From positions 81,076 to 145,075 of the forward strand of contig JAEDIW010000001.1 in the NCBI GenBank assembly GCA_016296655.1: 64,000 nucleotides of DNA. Direction: 5' to 3'. The stretch is from Treponema sp. (GTDB lineage Bacteria; Spirochaetota; Spirochaetia; Treponematales; Treponemataceae). The notes under the pieces are model-generated. The model saw only the letters and a program-made list of their open reading frames with translations, made no database searches and had not been told where the DNA came from. Positions 1-9,288 of this stretch are shown here, piece after piece. Both the position numbers and the translations under genes were made by a program. The stretch's first letter is position 1. Each line of letters begins with the position of its first letter.

Positions 1-6
1 AATGTA

Positions 7-441
7 ATGAATTCTGCCTTTTTTTTTAAAACTTTTGGTTGCCTTGTAGTTACTTTTGCCTGTTTGAATTACCTTTGCCGGTCTTTCGGATGGAACAAAA
101 ATGGATTAGATGTTGATTTTTCTCAGTCAAATCCGTTTGCTATTCTGCTTACTTTTCTGTTTACATGTTTTTATGAAGAAATCGTCTACAGACTTTATTT
201 TCCAGAATTTCTAAAAGAAATTTTTACATTCAAAAATTCTGTTTTAATTTTGGAAATAATTCCTGTTGCAGTTTTTGCATTTTCCCATCGTTACATGGGC
301 TGGGCTGCCGTTTTTAATGCTTTTGCAGCAGGATTTTTTTTGAGACGGACATTTTTGAAAACTCATTCAATTTTTACCTGTTTTGCCTGCCATTTTTTCT
401 ACAATGCGTTTGTATTTTTGCTGGCCTGTTTTATTCATTGA
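7..441 (+). CDS. CPBP-type intramembrane metalloprotease, possibly 5'-truncated by the window edge
   Basis: The protein is hydrophobic throughout, with about four membrane segments. It has the three hallmarks of the CPBP (CAAX protease/bacteriocin-processing) family: EExxxR at residues 57-62 (YEEIVYR), an F-x-x-H at 91-94, and a final H129xxxN133. Members are putative membrane-embedded zinc endopeptidases; the substrate is not predictable. At 144 aa it is short for the family, the reading frame stays open upstream to base 1, and no ribosome site precedes the ATG at 7, so the true start may lie outside the window. Its 3' end overlaps the convergent DUF4340 gene by 11 bases. Confidence 0.75.
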   Translation: MNSAFFFKTFGCLVVTFACLNYLCRSFGWNKNGLDVDFSQSNPFAILLTFLFTCFYEEIVYRLYFPEFLKEIFTFKNSVLILEIIPVAVFAFSHRYMGWAAVFNAFAAGFFLRRTFLKTHSIFTCFACHFFYNAFVFLLACFIH

Positions 442-1402
442 TTTCTGCAAGTTCAAGAATCCTGCTGAATGTCCATTCGCTTAAACATACATTGTAATTT
501 ATGTGATGTTGTTCCAGTGGAAAAGAATAATTCAGTACAAAAGTATTTTTGTCTTTTTTTTCTGCATTTATGAAAATTTCTTTTGTATTTCCGAGTTCAA
601 CTTTGATTTGTGCTTTCAAAGGATTTTTTAGTGATTCTTCTTTTAGAGGTTCTTCCGAAGTCTGGTATTTTTGTTCAAGAAGATGACCGTGATGCAGTTG
701 CAGCAGTTTTCTATAATTTTCCTGTGGAATTCTTTTTAGTTCCTGATTTTTTTCAGTTTGAATAAACAGACTGGCAGACTGAATGTCGTTTTCAGAAACA
801 GTTCCAAAAATATTTTGTGGAATGATATAAGGGTCTGCCCAAAAATCTGCGTCGGCATTTAAAAAAGGTGTAAGATTTTCATCCTGTAATTCAAAAACAG
901 AAAAAGTGCTTGTTGAGCGCAGGTAAATCCTGTTTTCCCTTAGATTTTTGAGGTTAAAAAGAATTTCGCATAGAGTTTTGCCATCTGGTTCAATAAATTT
1001 CAGCGAAAAATCAGATGTTTTATTGTCAGAAAGCTCCATTTTTTTTATGCCATTTTGAGACTGCGAGATTTTATGAAATTCCTGAACTTTCCGGCAGTTT
1101 TCTAAAAATTTGCTTACAAGTTTTTTTTCAACAGGGAAAATATTTGAAAATTCTTCTTGCATGGAAGAATTCTGTGATTTTCCGAGCCATTTATCTTCAA
1201 CTTTTTGAAAAAAAATCGAAGATCCTCCTTTTTTTTCAATAGAAAACTGAACGATGTTTTTGTATTTTGGATTTAAAATGGCTGTTTTTTGAATTTTTTC
1301 CTTATTTGTTGAATTAAAAAACGGCATGAATGATGCTGCAAATAAAAGCATCAAAAGCAGCGAGGAAAGTGCAAGTTTTTTTTCAATTCGATTTATTTCC
1401 AT
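431..1402 (-). CDS. DUF4340-type protein of the Gld-like ABC export cluster
   Basis: A 323-residue protein with one N-terminal membrane anchor (about residues 11-30) and a large non-cytoplasmic domain. It resembles the DUF4340 family, which is repeatedly found next to GldG-type ABC components; molecular function is unknown. It starts 16 bases after the stop of the GldG-like gene and is surely co-transcribed with it. The family call rests on context plus overall character (anchor, then beta-rich domain with a WADP...IPQNIFG stretch near the middle), so it is less secure than its neighbours. Confidence 0.65.
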   Translation of the reverse strand: MEINRIEKKLALSSLLLMLLFAASFMPFFNSTNKEKIQKTAILNPKYKNIVQFSIEKKGGSSIFFQKVEDKWLGKSQNSSMQEEFSNIFPVEKKLVSKFLENCRKVQEFHKISQSQNGIKKMELSDNKTSDFSLKFIEPDGKTLCEILFNLKNLRENRIYLRSTSTFSVFELQDENLTPFLNADADFWADPYIIPQNIFGTVSENDIQSASLFIQTEKNQELKRIPQENYRKLLQLHHGHLLEQKYQTSEEPLKEESLKNPLKAQIKVELGNTKEIFINAEKKDKNTFVLNYSFPLEQHHINYNVCLSEWTFSRILELAEINE

Positions 1403-1418
1403 TTTTTTTTCCAGCTTT

Positions 1419-3731
1419 TTATTTTTCAGTATTTTTTGACTTAGTATTCCAGAATTTCCAAGATATGTTTTTCCGGCTTATATAAACGGCAAGCCTCAAA
1501 AAAATAAATGCAAGCGGAATGCAAGCTATGAAAATCAGAATAAAAACTGTTTGTATAGCCGAAAGTTTTTCCTGATTTATTTTGAAAATCTGATGACTGT
1601 CAGAACTTTTTGCAAGCAGCTGTGCAAGTTCAGATTCACCCCTTATCTGCAGAATAAAATTTGAAAGAACCTGAAGGTTTCTGTAGTCTCCCGTCTCTCC
1701 TCCTGCATAGCCTAAAAGCAGTGTAGATGCAAAATACTGATTTGACAAAACTGTTAAAAATGCATTTTCCGTTGAGCTTCCTGTAAAAATTCCCTGTGCT
1801 TTTCCATTCAGAACGGCAGCAACGGTAAAAGCTTGTTTTTTTTGTGCTGAAATGTTTTTGGCTGCTGTAAAAGGGTTTGTATCAACATATATTTCTTGTC
1901 CTGAATAAATCGGTTTTACGGATGTGCAGTCAGACTTGGTTTTTAAAATAGGTTTTATGTTTTCTTTTGAGAAAATCAGCGGAGACAGCCAGAACCCTGT
2001 CATTCCATTTGGTGCAAAATCCTGCCTGTCAAGATAAATCCAGTACGGATAGTCTAATTTTTGAGATTTGCTGTCATTTGAAATCATTGAAATTTTTACG
2101 CAGTCATTTCCAGCTATAAGTTCATCGGAAAAATTAAAGCCGAATCCTGAAAGCATCTGCAGAAAAGGCGATTCTTCTTTTTTGACAGACCATGTTGCAT
2201 TTATGTCGACAGAATATGGCGAAACTGCTGCAAAAACTTTTCCGCCTTTTAATATGAAAGTTTCAACCGAAGCTGTCTGTTCTTCCGAAAATGCAGCAGA
2301 ACCTAAAATTGCCATTGGAATTGAAGTATCAGCTGAATCCAAAAATCCTGATGAAAAATTTAAATCCTCAGGCGTTAAAACTAGGCATTTAAGGCCTTGT
2401 GCAGAAAGCCATGGAACTATATATGAAAAATCTTTGGAAAAATCCATATTACTTCCATTTACAAGATAGACAAATCGTTCTTTACCTGTCAAAAGTTTGA
2501 GAATCTGACAGTCTAAGTCGTATTCCAGTGTATCATCGCTTAAAACAAACGGTATTGCAGCTTTTTCGTCCAGATATTCAATAACGATTGCCGAATAAAT
2601 TTCTGTAAACTGCTGTTCATTGTTTTTTATAATTTTTATCTGCTGTGGCTGAATTCCTAAGGTGTTTAGCCTTTTTGTTTCAATTTCTTTCAGATTTTTA
2701 GAGCTTTTTGAGTTTTCATCAAATTTTATGGTTGTTATAGTGATATTTTTTGAAAGTTTTCCGTATTCATTCAAAAAATCTTCAATGTTTTTTACCTGAG
2801 GATAAAGTGATTTTAACGTTTTGGTCTGATAAAAGGTAATCCTAATCTTTTCATGAGCGTTAAACTCTGTCTGGCTGTTTTTCAGGTTGTCAGAAATCAA
2901 TTTTTTTGAATAGCTGGAAACTGTGTAGCGCTTATTTTTTGTAAGGTCAAATCTTTTAAAAAAACGCATGGAATTTGCAAACAAGGCTGTACAAAAAATC
3001 AGAAAAATCACGGTTAATTTTCCTAAATTTTTACATCCTTTCCTTTTTTCAATGAGGATTGCACTGAGCGTACAGAAAAAAATTATTGAAATTACAAAAA
3101 ATAAAAATTCTCTGGTATCAAAAATGCCTTTTTGTGCGCTGTCAAAATGCCATTTGAAACTAAAAAAATGCACAAAAGCAGCCAGCAAATTTGAAGTTTC
3201 AACATAAAAAAGCAGGCTGTGAATTGAAGCTGTTATGGCTAGACAAACAAAGGAAACTGCCACATAAGCATGTTTTATAAGCACAAAAATGAAATTTGAA
3301 AATGCAGCAGAGGCAAATGCATAAAAGCTCAGAATGAAAAATCCTGTAAAAATCTGACCAAAGTCAACAAAAGTAAAAAAATTAAGGGAAATGGCAAAAA
3401 CAATTACAGGCAGCAACATCAGAAGCAAGGCAATGCAGCATGAAATCCATCTGCAGAAAACAATGTTAATTGTTGAAACTGGAAGCGAATTTTCAAAGCC
3501 TGAATCAAATTTTGTACATAAAAGAGGAATAATCAGTACAAAAATATATGGAATTATTGAAAATAAATTTTCAAGCTGTATAAATTCTGCTCCCCTTATA
3601 AAAAATTTTGAAGCAACAAAAAAATATGCTGTCGAAAAAACTGTCAGAATTATTGCACAGACATAAAATTGAGGATAAATCAAAAATGAGAAAATATTTC
3701 TTTTTATTAAAACTAAACTTGAATTTTTCAT
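1419..3731 (-). CDS. Fused ABC-2 permease / GldG-type auxiliary protein
   Basis: A 770-residue fusion. The N-terminal third (about 1-255) has six hydrophobic segments like an ABC-2 permease (GldF type). A long soluble domain (about 260-735) follows with the GldG/DUF4350-like layout: KRYTVSSYSKKLI near the start and GGKVFAAVSPY in the middle. A final membrane segment lies near 735-755. In Bacteroidetes GldA, GldF and GldG form an ABC system needed for gliding; in other bacteria the homologues are uncharacterised exporters. Here the ATPase gene lies just upstream and the DUF4340 gene just downstream, so the three probably form one transporter. The start ATG at 3731 is preceded by ACGGA. Confidence 0.75.
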   Translation of the reverse strand: MKNSSLVLIKRNIFSFLIYPQFYVCAIILTVFSTAYFFVASKFFIRGAEFIQLENLFSIIPYIFVLIIPLLCTKFDSGFENSLPVSTINIVFCRWISCCIALLLMLLPVIVFAISLNFFTFVDFGQIFTGFFILSFYAFASAAFSNFIFVLIKHAYVAVSFVCLAITASIHSLLFYVETSNLLAAFVHFFSFKWHFDSAQKGIFDTREFLFFVISIIFFCTLSAILIEKRKGCKNLGKLTVIFLIFCTALFANSMRFFKRFDLTKNKRYTVSSYSKKLISDNLKNSQTEFNAHEKIRITFYQTKTLKSLYPQVKNIEDFLNEYGKLSKNITITTIKFDENSKSSKNLKEIETKRLNTLGIQPQQIKIIKNNEQQFTEIYSAIVIEYLDEKAAIPFVLSDDTLEYDLDCQILKLLTGKERFVYLVNGSNMDFSKDFSYIVPWLSAQGLKCLVLTPEDLNFSSGFLDSADTSIPMAILGSAAFSEEQTASVETFILKGGKVFAAVSPYSVDINATWSVKKEESPFLQMLSGFGFNFSDELIAGNDCVKISMISNDSKSQKLDYPYWIYLDRQDFAPNGMTGFWLSPLIFSKENIKPILKTKSDCTSVKPIYSGQEIYVDTNPFTAAKNISAQKKQAFTVAAVLNGKAQGIFTGSSTENAFLTVLSNQYFASTLLLGYAGGETGDYRNLQVLSNFILQIRGESELAQLLAKSSDSHQIFKINQEKLSAIQTVFILIFIACIPLAFIFLRLAVYISRKNISWKFWNTKSKNTEK

Positions 3732-3816
3732 TTTTTTCCGTTACTGCGCCATGAAAAATCACAGCAAATTTCTAGAGATGTGCTGATTAACTCCAGAAGC
3801 GATTTCTGGCACTGCC

Positions 3817-4632
3817 CTATAACAGCCTTTGATTTTTTTCCTGAAATTGCAGGTTTTTAGAATTTTCTTTTAATTTTATAAAAGCCTGTTCCAGTGTTTT
3901 TTCTCCTGTAAATTCCAGAATTTCTTTTTGACTGCCCTGGCAGACCAATTTTCCATTAATCAGAATTCCTATTTTTGAACAAAGCTGTTCAACTTCGCTC
4001 ATATTATGCGAAGAAATAAAAATTGTTTTTTCAGCAGACAGTTTTTTCAGAATATATCTTATTTTATGAGCCTGCATCACATCCAGCGCACTTGTCGGTT
4101 CATCAAGCACAAGAACTGGAGGATTATGCACTAATGCAAGCGCTAGGGAAAGTCGCTGCCGTTCACCTTTTGAAAGAATTTTTACTTTTTTGGTAAAAAT
4201 TTCAGGAAGTTCAAACAATTGTGCAGTTTCTTTCAGTCTGCCGGCATTTTTTATTTCCATTGCTTCTGCATGAAATTTAAAAGCTTCAAAAACTGTAAGG
4301 GCTTTGTCAACAAGAGGCTCTTCTGGCATATAACCGATGAGTTTTTTTATTTCTGATGCATTTTTTTCAGTATCCAATGCATTTTCCATGTTGTCATCTG
4401 GCGAAATGAAGATTTTTCCTGAAGTTGGATAAAAAAATGCACACACAGCTTTCAATACGGTAGATTTTCCGGCACCGTTTAAACCTAAAAGTCCTGTTAT
4501 TTGGCAACTTGCTGCGGTAAAGCAGACGTCATCAACGCAAAAACCTGCAGGTTCAGAACTTCCAGCCGAAAAAAATGAGGATTTTAAAGATTTTGAAGAA
4601 TACGATTTTGAAAAATGTTCAAGCTTTATCAA
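3817..4632 (-). CDS. ABC transporter ATP-binding protein (GldA-like)
   Basis: A 271-residue nucleotide-binding subunit. Walker A is GLNGAGKST (50-58), the signature is LSKGE (153-157), Walker B is VLVLDEP (173-179), and a switch histidine follows in ISSHNMSEVE. It resembles CcmA/NatA/GldA-type ATPases that energise ABC-2 permeases, and the permease/GldG fusion follows 85 bases downstream on the same strand. The start is a TTG at 4632 with AGG about nine bases upstream; no ATG lies nearby in frame. The substrate is not predictable. Confidence 0.85.
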   Translation of the reverse strand: MIKLEHFSKSYSSKSLKSSFFSAGSSEPAGFCVDDVCFTAASCQITGLLGLNGAGKSTVLKAVCAFFYPTSGKIFISPDDNMENALDTEKNASEIKKLIGYMPEEPLVDKALTVFEAFKFHAEAMEIKNAGRLKETAQLFELPEIFTKKVKILSKGERQRLSLALALVHNPPVLVLDEPTSALDVMQAHKIRYILKKLSAEKTIFISSHNMSEVEQLCSKIGILINGKLVCQGSQKEILEFTGEKTLEQAFIKLKENSKNLQFQEKNQRLL

Positions 4633-4743
4633 AATTTTACCTGAAAATCAATTTTTCCAAAGATGCTTTTTTAGTCCTGCACATCAAGCTTTGCACATTC
4701 GCCAGCAAGGATAAAAAATTCATCTTTAGGGGAATATTAAAAA

Positions 4744-5670
4744 TCAGTCAACGTATGGTATGTCAAATTTCATTCGGTCTTTTGTTAGTTCTGCATCAGG
4801 AAAAACTTCCTGTGCTTCTTTTAGAAGACCTTCCAAATCTTTGTCTGTATACCGCGGACTGTAATGAATCAGAGCCATTCTTTTAGAACCTGAGTCTTTT
4901 GCAATTGTTGCTGCCTGCCTGGCTGTCATGTGTTTTTTTTCTTTTGCCTGATCTGCAACATCATCCATGAACATTCCTTCACAAATCAACAGGTCAGAAC
5001 CATATACTTCCTTTGCAATTGAAGGAAGGTACAAAGTGTCGGTTACATAGCTGAACTTTCTGCCGCTACGCTTTTCACCCATCACTTGTTCTGGTGTTAC
5101 AGTTGTGCCGTCGCTTGCTTCTACACATTGGCCGGACTGAAGTTTTGACCATAAAGGACCACACGGAACATTCAAGGCTCTTGCTTTTTCAGGGTTGAAT
5201 TCCCCAGGTCTATCCAATTCTTCAAGAGTATAGCCTACGCAGGTTTTTGTATGCTGCAGAGGAAATGCCCGTACATAAAATCCATCTCCTTCATAAACTA
5301 CGTCTGGAGCCGTAATTTCTTTTACAATTATAGGATAATTTATGTACATATCCAGAACTTTTCTGCTGGTTTCAATGTATTCTGCAATTCTTGGGGGACC
5401 AAAAATGTAAAGAGGTTCGGTTCTGTCCACTTGCGAAGAAAGCATGAGAATTCCTGGAAGACCTGTAACATGGTCTGCATGTGTGTGTGAAACAAAAATT
5501 GCATTGATTTTTTTCCATTTAAGATTCAGGCGGCGCAAAGAAACCTGAGTTCCTTCTCCACCATCAAAAAGAAAAAGATCCCCTTCCCGTCTCAGTAGAA
5601 CAGAAGTTAAATGACGGTAAGGCAGAGGCATCATTCCGCTGCAACCTAAAACGAACGCTTCCATATTCAT
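4744..5670 (-). CDS. rnz: Ribonuclease Z
   Basis: tRNA 3'-end processing endonuclease of the metallo-beta-lactamase fold. The zinc motif HTHADH lies at residues 62-67 and a later conserved SYVTDTLY block carries a metal ligand. The length (308 aa) is normal for the long bacterial form. Because the tRNA genes here lack an encoded CCA, an RNase Z activity is expected. The gene starts at an ATG with no convincing ribosome site. A TTGTAA / TAAAGT promoter with a 17-base spacer ends only seven bases before the ATG, so the mRNA may be leaderless. Confidence 0.92.
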   Translation of the reverse strand: MNMEAFVLGCSGMMPLPYRHLTSVLLRREGDLFLFDGGEGTQVSLRRLNLKWKKINAIFVSHTHADHVTGLPGILMLSSQVDRTEPLYIFGPPRIAEYIETSRKVLDMYINYPIIVKEITAPDVVYEGDGFYVRAFPLQHTKTCVGYTLEELDRPGEFNPEKARALNVPCGPLWSKLQSGQCVEASDGTTVTPEQVMGEKRSGRKFSYVTDTLYLPSIAKEVYGSDLLICEGMFMDDVADQAKEKKHMTARQAATIAKDSGSKRMALIHYSPRYTDKDLEGLLKEAQEVFPDAELTKDRMKFDIPYVD

Positions 5671-5677
5671 GAAAACT

Positions 5678-5706
5678 ACTTTACAGTAAAAACTCTTTTT
5701 TTACAA
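5678..5706 (-). promoter_or_regulatory. Predicted sigma-70 promoter of rnz
   Basis: On the minus strand, TTGTAA at 5706-5701 and TAAAGT at 5683-5678 are separated by 17 bases. The -10 box ends seven bases before the start codon, which leaves almost no 5' leader. Confidence 0.45.
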
Positions 5707-5828
5707 TAAAAGCATATTATAGTTTTTTCCTATAATTCTGAATAAAAAAATAGTATATGAAAACCTATTGCCTAGCTGTTTTATTGGTGATATTTTCAGC
5801 TTATAACAGTTTACGAATCGGAGGGTTT

Positions 5829-6629
5829 ATGAAAAAATTATTGATTTCTGCTGTTGCATTGCTTGCCGCAGCTGCACTTTTTGCTGGTGGAAAAAAAGAA
5901 AAAGATTCCAAAACTATTACAGTTGGGGCAACTCCAGAACCTCATGCTGCTATTTTGAATCTTGTTGTTGAAGATTTGGCAAAAGAAGGCTACACATTGA
6001 AAGTTGTTGAATTTACAGATTATGTAACTCCAAACGAAGCCGTTGAATCAGGTCAGATTGATGCCAATTATTTCCAGCACATTCCATACATGGATTCTTT
6101 CAACAAGGAAAAAGGTTACCATCTTGTAAATGTAGCAGGCATCCATGTTGAACCACTTGCCGTATATTCAAAAAAATATACAAAACTTTCAGATTTGCCA
6201 GATGGCGCAACAATTGCAATTCCAAACGATCCTACAAATGAAGGTCGCGCATTGCTTTTGCTTCAGTCAGCAGGTTTAATCAAACTTGATTCAAATGCAG
6301 GTCTCACTGCTGTTCCTCTTGACATAAAGGAAAACAGTAAAAAATTCCAGTTCCGCGAAATTGAAGCTGCATCACTTCCAAGAACTCTTGATGATTTCGA
6401 TGCTTCTGTAATAAACGGAAATTATGCAATTCCTGCAGGACTTACAGCTTCAAAAGACGGTTTGTTTGTAGAAGGAAAGAATTCTCCTTATGTAAACATT
6501 CTTACAGTAAAAGCTGGCAATGAAAAATCCCCTGCTGTTCAGGCACTTATCAAAGCTTTGCAGAGTCAGAAAGTAAAAGACTTTATCAGCAAAACTTATC
6601 CTAACGGCGAAGTTGTTGCAGTATTCTAA
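5829..6629 (+). CDS. metQ: MetQ/NlpA-family substrate-binding protein
   Basis: Periplasmic solute-binding protein of the NlpA/MetQ family, which usually feeds methionine to the MetNI ABC transporter. Recognisable stretches are TVGATPEPHAAIL after the signal peptide, QIDANYFQHIPYMD near residue 85, and INGNYAIPAGL near 200. The start at 5829 follows GGAGGG; an earlier in-frame ATG at 5757 has no ribosome site and would bury the signal peptide. The signal peptide ends ALFAGGKKEKD and lacks the lipobox cysteine normal for this family, so the protein may be secreted rather than lipid-anchored. No metN or metI lies nearby. Confidence 0.88.
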   Translation: MKKLLISAVALLAAAALFAGGKKEKDSKTITVGATPEPHAAILNLVVEDLAKEGYTLKVVEFTDYVTPNEAVESGQIDANYFQHIPYMDSFNKEKGYHLVNVAGIHVEPLAVYSKKYTKLSDLPDGATIAIPNDPTNEGRALLLLQSAGLIKLDSNAGLTAVPLDIKENSKKFQFREIEAASLPRTLDDFDASVINGNYAIPAGLTASKDGLFVEGKNSPYVNILTVKAGNEKSPAVQALIKALQSQKVKDFISKTYPNGEVVAVF

Positions 6630-6645
6630 GGAATCACTGAATGTA

Positions 6646-6722
6646 GCAAATTGTCCGTAAGTCAATGACTTGGGGCAATTTGCCGGGAAGTGCTGAGTAA
6701 TCGGTTCAAGTGTTAATCAGCA
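6646..6722. repeat. Two adjacent hairpins downstream of metQ
   Basis: The first hairpin pairs GCAAATTG (6646-6653) with CAATTTGC (6676-6683) and extends by three further pairs. The second pairs 6691-6700 with 6713-6722 (TGCTGA...TCAGCA, one mismatch). The reverse complement of the second resembles the sequence at 3779-3816, so it may be a small repeat rather than part of the terminator. Confidence 0.5.
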
Positions 6723-6768
6723 TTTCGTCAAGCCATAAATCAAATAAAAAAAATATCTAAAAATAGAA

Positions 6769-6837
6769 AGCTGACTGAAAATTTCAGGATTATACCAAAA
6801 CGGCAAAACTCGAAATTTTCAGCCAGCTGTTTTTTTT
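6769..6837 (+). terminator. Rho-independent terminator of metQ
   Basis: A 17-base stem (6769-6785 with 6812-6828, one mismatch) is followed by eight T residues at 6830-6837. The A-rich left flank could also give weak termination of the convergent gene. Confidence 0.8.
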
Positions 6838-6915
6838 ATGACAGGTTTTTATTTACAGACTTTATTTGCAGATTTTGACAACTGTTTTCCAATTTTTTAG
6901 TTCCTTTCCAAAAAA

Positions 6916-7623
6916 CTAAAAACTATATGCAATTCCTGCTGAAAATTTCATTTCAAAACCGCCACTTTTATTGTCATACAATAAAATTTCATTTAAATTT
7001 GAGTAATGATTTCTTGCTTTCCATTTGGTTGTTACTTTTGTTATGCCGCCAAGTCCATATTTCAAGGCTGCTGAACTGTAAAATTCCAGATTTGAATTTA
7101 TTTTCTTTCTAAAGTCAGCCTCAATTCCGGCATTATTTTCCCAAATTTTATAGTCAACAGAATATTTTTCGCCTGAAAACATAAAATCAGGACTTGAAAG
7201 CGTAATGTAATTGGTTCCAAAAATTCCCATTAGCGAAAAATATGAATATTTGTCTAAATAAAAGGTTTTTCCAAACCCTGCATCGCCAAAAAGAGTCTTT
7301 CCCTGGTTTCTTTTTCCTTCTTTGTTTTCATAATTAGAATCAGCAAAACAAATCCCTGCCGAAATTTTAAAAGTCCAGTTTTCATCAGAAAAAACAGAAA
7401 CATATCCGGCTTCTCCGCCATACGAAAAAATCGTAAATTTGTCCATTTTAGAATTTATTGCAATAGTTTTGAAAACAGGAGCAAAGACAATGCTTTTTTT
7501 GCCAGCATCAGTTTCAGATTCAGAAAAAACAGCATTTTTTTCAGTTTGATTAAGGCCGAGTGCAAAAGCTTCTGTTATCAAAAGAGCAGATAAAATAACT
7601 GAAATTTTGAATAAATTTTTCAT
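6916..7623 (-). CDS. Predicted outer-membrane beta-barrel protein, unknown function
   Basis: A 235-residue protein with a cleavable signal peptide (residues 1 to about 21, ending EAFA) and alternating hydrophobic strands typical of a small barrel. It ends SAGIAYSF, with the terminal Phe usual for outer-membrane proteins. No family was recognised. AGGCGG precedes the ATG. It lies 21 bases after another barrel-like gene on the same strand and is probably co-transcribed with it. Confidence 0.65.
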   Translation of the reverse strand: MKNLFKISVILSALLITEAFALGLNQTEKNAVFSESETDAGKKSIVFAPVFKTIAINSKMDKFTIFSYGGEAGYVSVFSDENWTFKISAGICFADSNYENKEGKRNQGKTLFGDAGFGKTFYLDKYSYFSLMGIFGTNYITLSSPDFMFSGEKYSVDYKIWENNAGIEADFRKKINSNLEFYSSAALKYGLGGITKVTTKWKARNHYSNLNEILLYDNKSGGFEMKFSAGIAYSF

Positions 7624-7644
7624 TGTATACCGCCTTTTTCCGAG

Positions 7645-8634
7645 CTACAGTTTTATTACTGCAGAAACTGAATATTCTGTATAACGGCTGTCCGAACCGT
7701 CAGAATCTTCATAAATCGATTTTTTATAGGAATCTGAAGAACTATTTTTTACGTAACGGTTTCCTTTCATTTCCTTTGTTGTCAAAAATGTACAGTCAAA
7801 TTTTACAAAAATCTTTTCAGAGCATTTGTGCAGATAAAATAAATTCAGTTTATAAGCAGAAAAGTATCCGTCCGTAAAATTTTTCATTTTTTTTCCGGTG
7901 AGTATATGATCGTCAATACCGTAAGCAAAAGCGTAAGGAGAAACAAATCCATATACACCGATTACAGTTCTGTTAATCGGAAAAGCCTTTATTCCAAGAC
8001 CAGCCCAGGCATATAAGTCATATCTCGTATAGGTAATTACCTTGCCATCAAAATTTATCTTTGTTGAGTTATCTGAATGGAAAGGATAATATGATAAAGA
8101 ATTTCCGCCATTTGGATTACCATAAAATGCAGTTCCGTCATATCCTTCAAAGGAAAGACTTTCAAAATCGAAAGCCAATGTAGGCAGAATATTCAAAAAT
8201 TCATTTCTAAAAATAACCGTTGAAAAAGAGCCTCCTGTACCATAACCTTTTTTCAGTTTATTGTCATGAAACGAATAATTTGTCTTAATCGACGAATTTC
8301 CTGTATTATAGCCATAATCCTGCAACCAGTCGCTGTCTTCAAGAGTTCCGCATTTACCTGGAAAATATACTTTAAAATAGAGGTTTGCTTCTGCCCCATT
8401 CCAGCTTTTGTTTCCGCGAAGCCCCGCAAAAAATAAAGGCTTTGTCTCCCATTCAAGATAACTTAAATGATAGCGGGAACTGTCTTTAGAATTTCTTGCA
8501 TAAACATATTCACCGACTTTTCCATTTCTAAGCCCTGCAAAAGGCTCAATCGAAAATCCTGAATTTTTCGTTTGAACTGCAAAAACATTACACAGACAAA
8601 ATAAAACGGCAAATGCCAAAACATTTTTTTTCAT
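7645..8634 (-). CDS. Predicted outer-membrane protein, unknown function
   Basis: A 329-residue protein when started at the ATG at 8634, which gives a signal peptide (MKKNVLAFAVLF... ending NVFA) and has AGGA upstream; an ATG at 8658 would precede the signal peptide. The rest is rich in aromatic and glycine residues in a beta-strand pattern, and the C-terminus (SVSAVIKL) fits a barrel. No family was recognised. It is the upstream partner of the barrel gene at 6916-7623. Confidence 0.65.
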   Translation of the reverse strand: MKKNVLAFAVLFCLCNVFAVQTKNSGFSIEPFAGLRNGKVGEYVYARNSKDSSRYHLSYLEWETKPLFFAGLRGNKSWNGAEANLYFKVYFPGKCGTLEDSDWLQDYGYNTGNSSIKTNYSFHDNKLKKGYGTGGSFSTVIFRNEFLNILPTLAFDFESLSFEGYDGTAFYGNPNGGNSLSYYPFHSDNSTKINFDGKVITYTRYDLYAWAGLGIKAFPINRTVIGVYGFVSPYAFAYGIDDHILTGKKMKNFTDGYFSAYKLNLFYLHKCSEKIFVKFDCTFLTTKEMKGNRYVKNSSSDSYKKSIYEDSDGSDSRYTEYSVSAVIKL

Positions 8635-8692
8635 AAACGAATCCTGAAAATAAATCACTTTTATAATAAATATTATAATATATCTTTTTTGG

Positions 8693-8782
8693 ACGGCAGG
8701 CTTTGGAATAATCCAGCTGTTCGCGGCTCGGCTGTTCGCCTCGGCCAGCTTTGCTGTCTGCTACGCACCGCTACCATCTGGC
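8693..8782. repeat. GC-rich intergenic repeat (family 3), divergent copy
   Basis: A GC-rich block in otherwise AT-rich DNA, with GCGGCTCGGCTG and CTACGCACCGCTACC segments resembling other GC-rich blocks of the window. It runs into the last codons of the YkgJ-like gene, whose C-terminal residues (APTPDGSGA) are encoded by it. Confidence 0.4.
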
Positions 8783-9288
8783 GTAGGTGCATTTGCAATC
8801 AGATTCTGTCTGTCGGCTTCTTCTTTTTGAATCAGTTTTTCAACTTCTTCTTTTTTTAAGGGAACATTTGAACTGTATGCAATCTTGTTTTTTTCAATTT
8901 CTTCAAAAGTCCACAATCTTCCATTATTCATTCCAGGACAATCTTTTGCACAGTCATTCCATGTTTTCTCATCTTCCACCATCCAGTCCCAAAACGGATA
9001 AGTTGAACATTGTACAGGCCTTGCTTCATAAGCTGTGCATCCGTTATTCCACAAAATGCAGTCATAGTTTTTCTGTTCTCTAAGAGAGAGAACCTGTGCT
9101 CCGTAATAATAATTTGCCCACCGGCATTTGAGATTGACAAATTCTTTTATTGTCATTTTGAAAAAATTACAGAGAGCCGTTAAATCCCTATAGGAAAGAT
9201 ATACAAATCCTGGAGAATGTCCGCAACAAAAAGAACATCTTTTGCACTCAAAGTGAAGACCTTTTTCGTAAAAGATTTTATCATTCAT
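8761..9288 (-). CDS. YkgJ-family cysteine-cluster protein
   Basis: A 175-residue soluble protein. The N-terminal cluster CKRCSFCCG (about residues 15-23) and a later set of cysteines (NNGCTAYEARPVQCSTYPFWDW and DCAKDCPG regions) match the YkgJ/Fli-type zinc or iron-sulphur chelating family. Biochemical function is unknown. AGGA lies about 12 bases before the ATG. The C-terminal tail after about residue 165 lies inside a GC-rich repeat and is unlikely to be conserved. Confidence 0.85.
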   Translation of the reverse strand: MNDKIFYEKGLHFECKRCSFCCGHSPGFVYLSYRDLTALCNFFKMTIKEFVNLKCRWANYYYGAQVLSLREQKNYDCILWNNGCTAYEARPVQCSTYPFWDWMVEDEKTWNDCAKDCPGMNNGRLWTFEEIEKNKIAYSSNVPLKKEEVEKLIQKEEADRQNLIANAPTPDGSGA

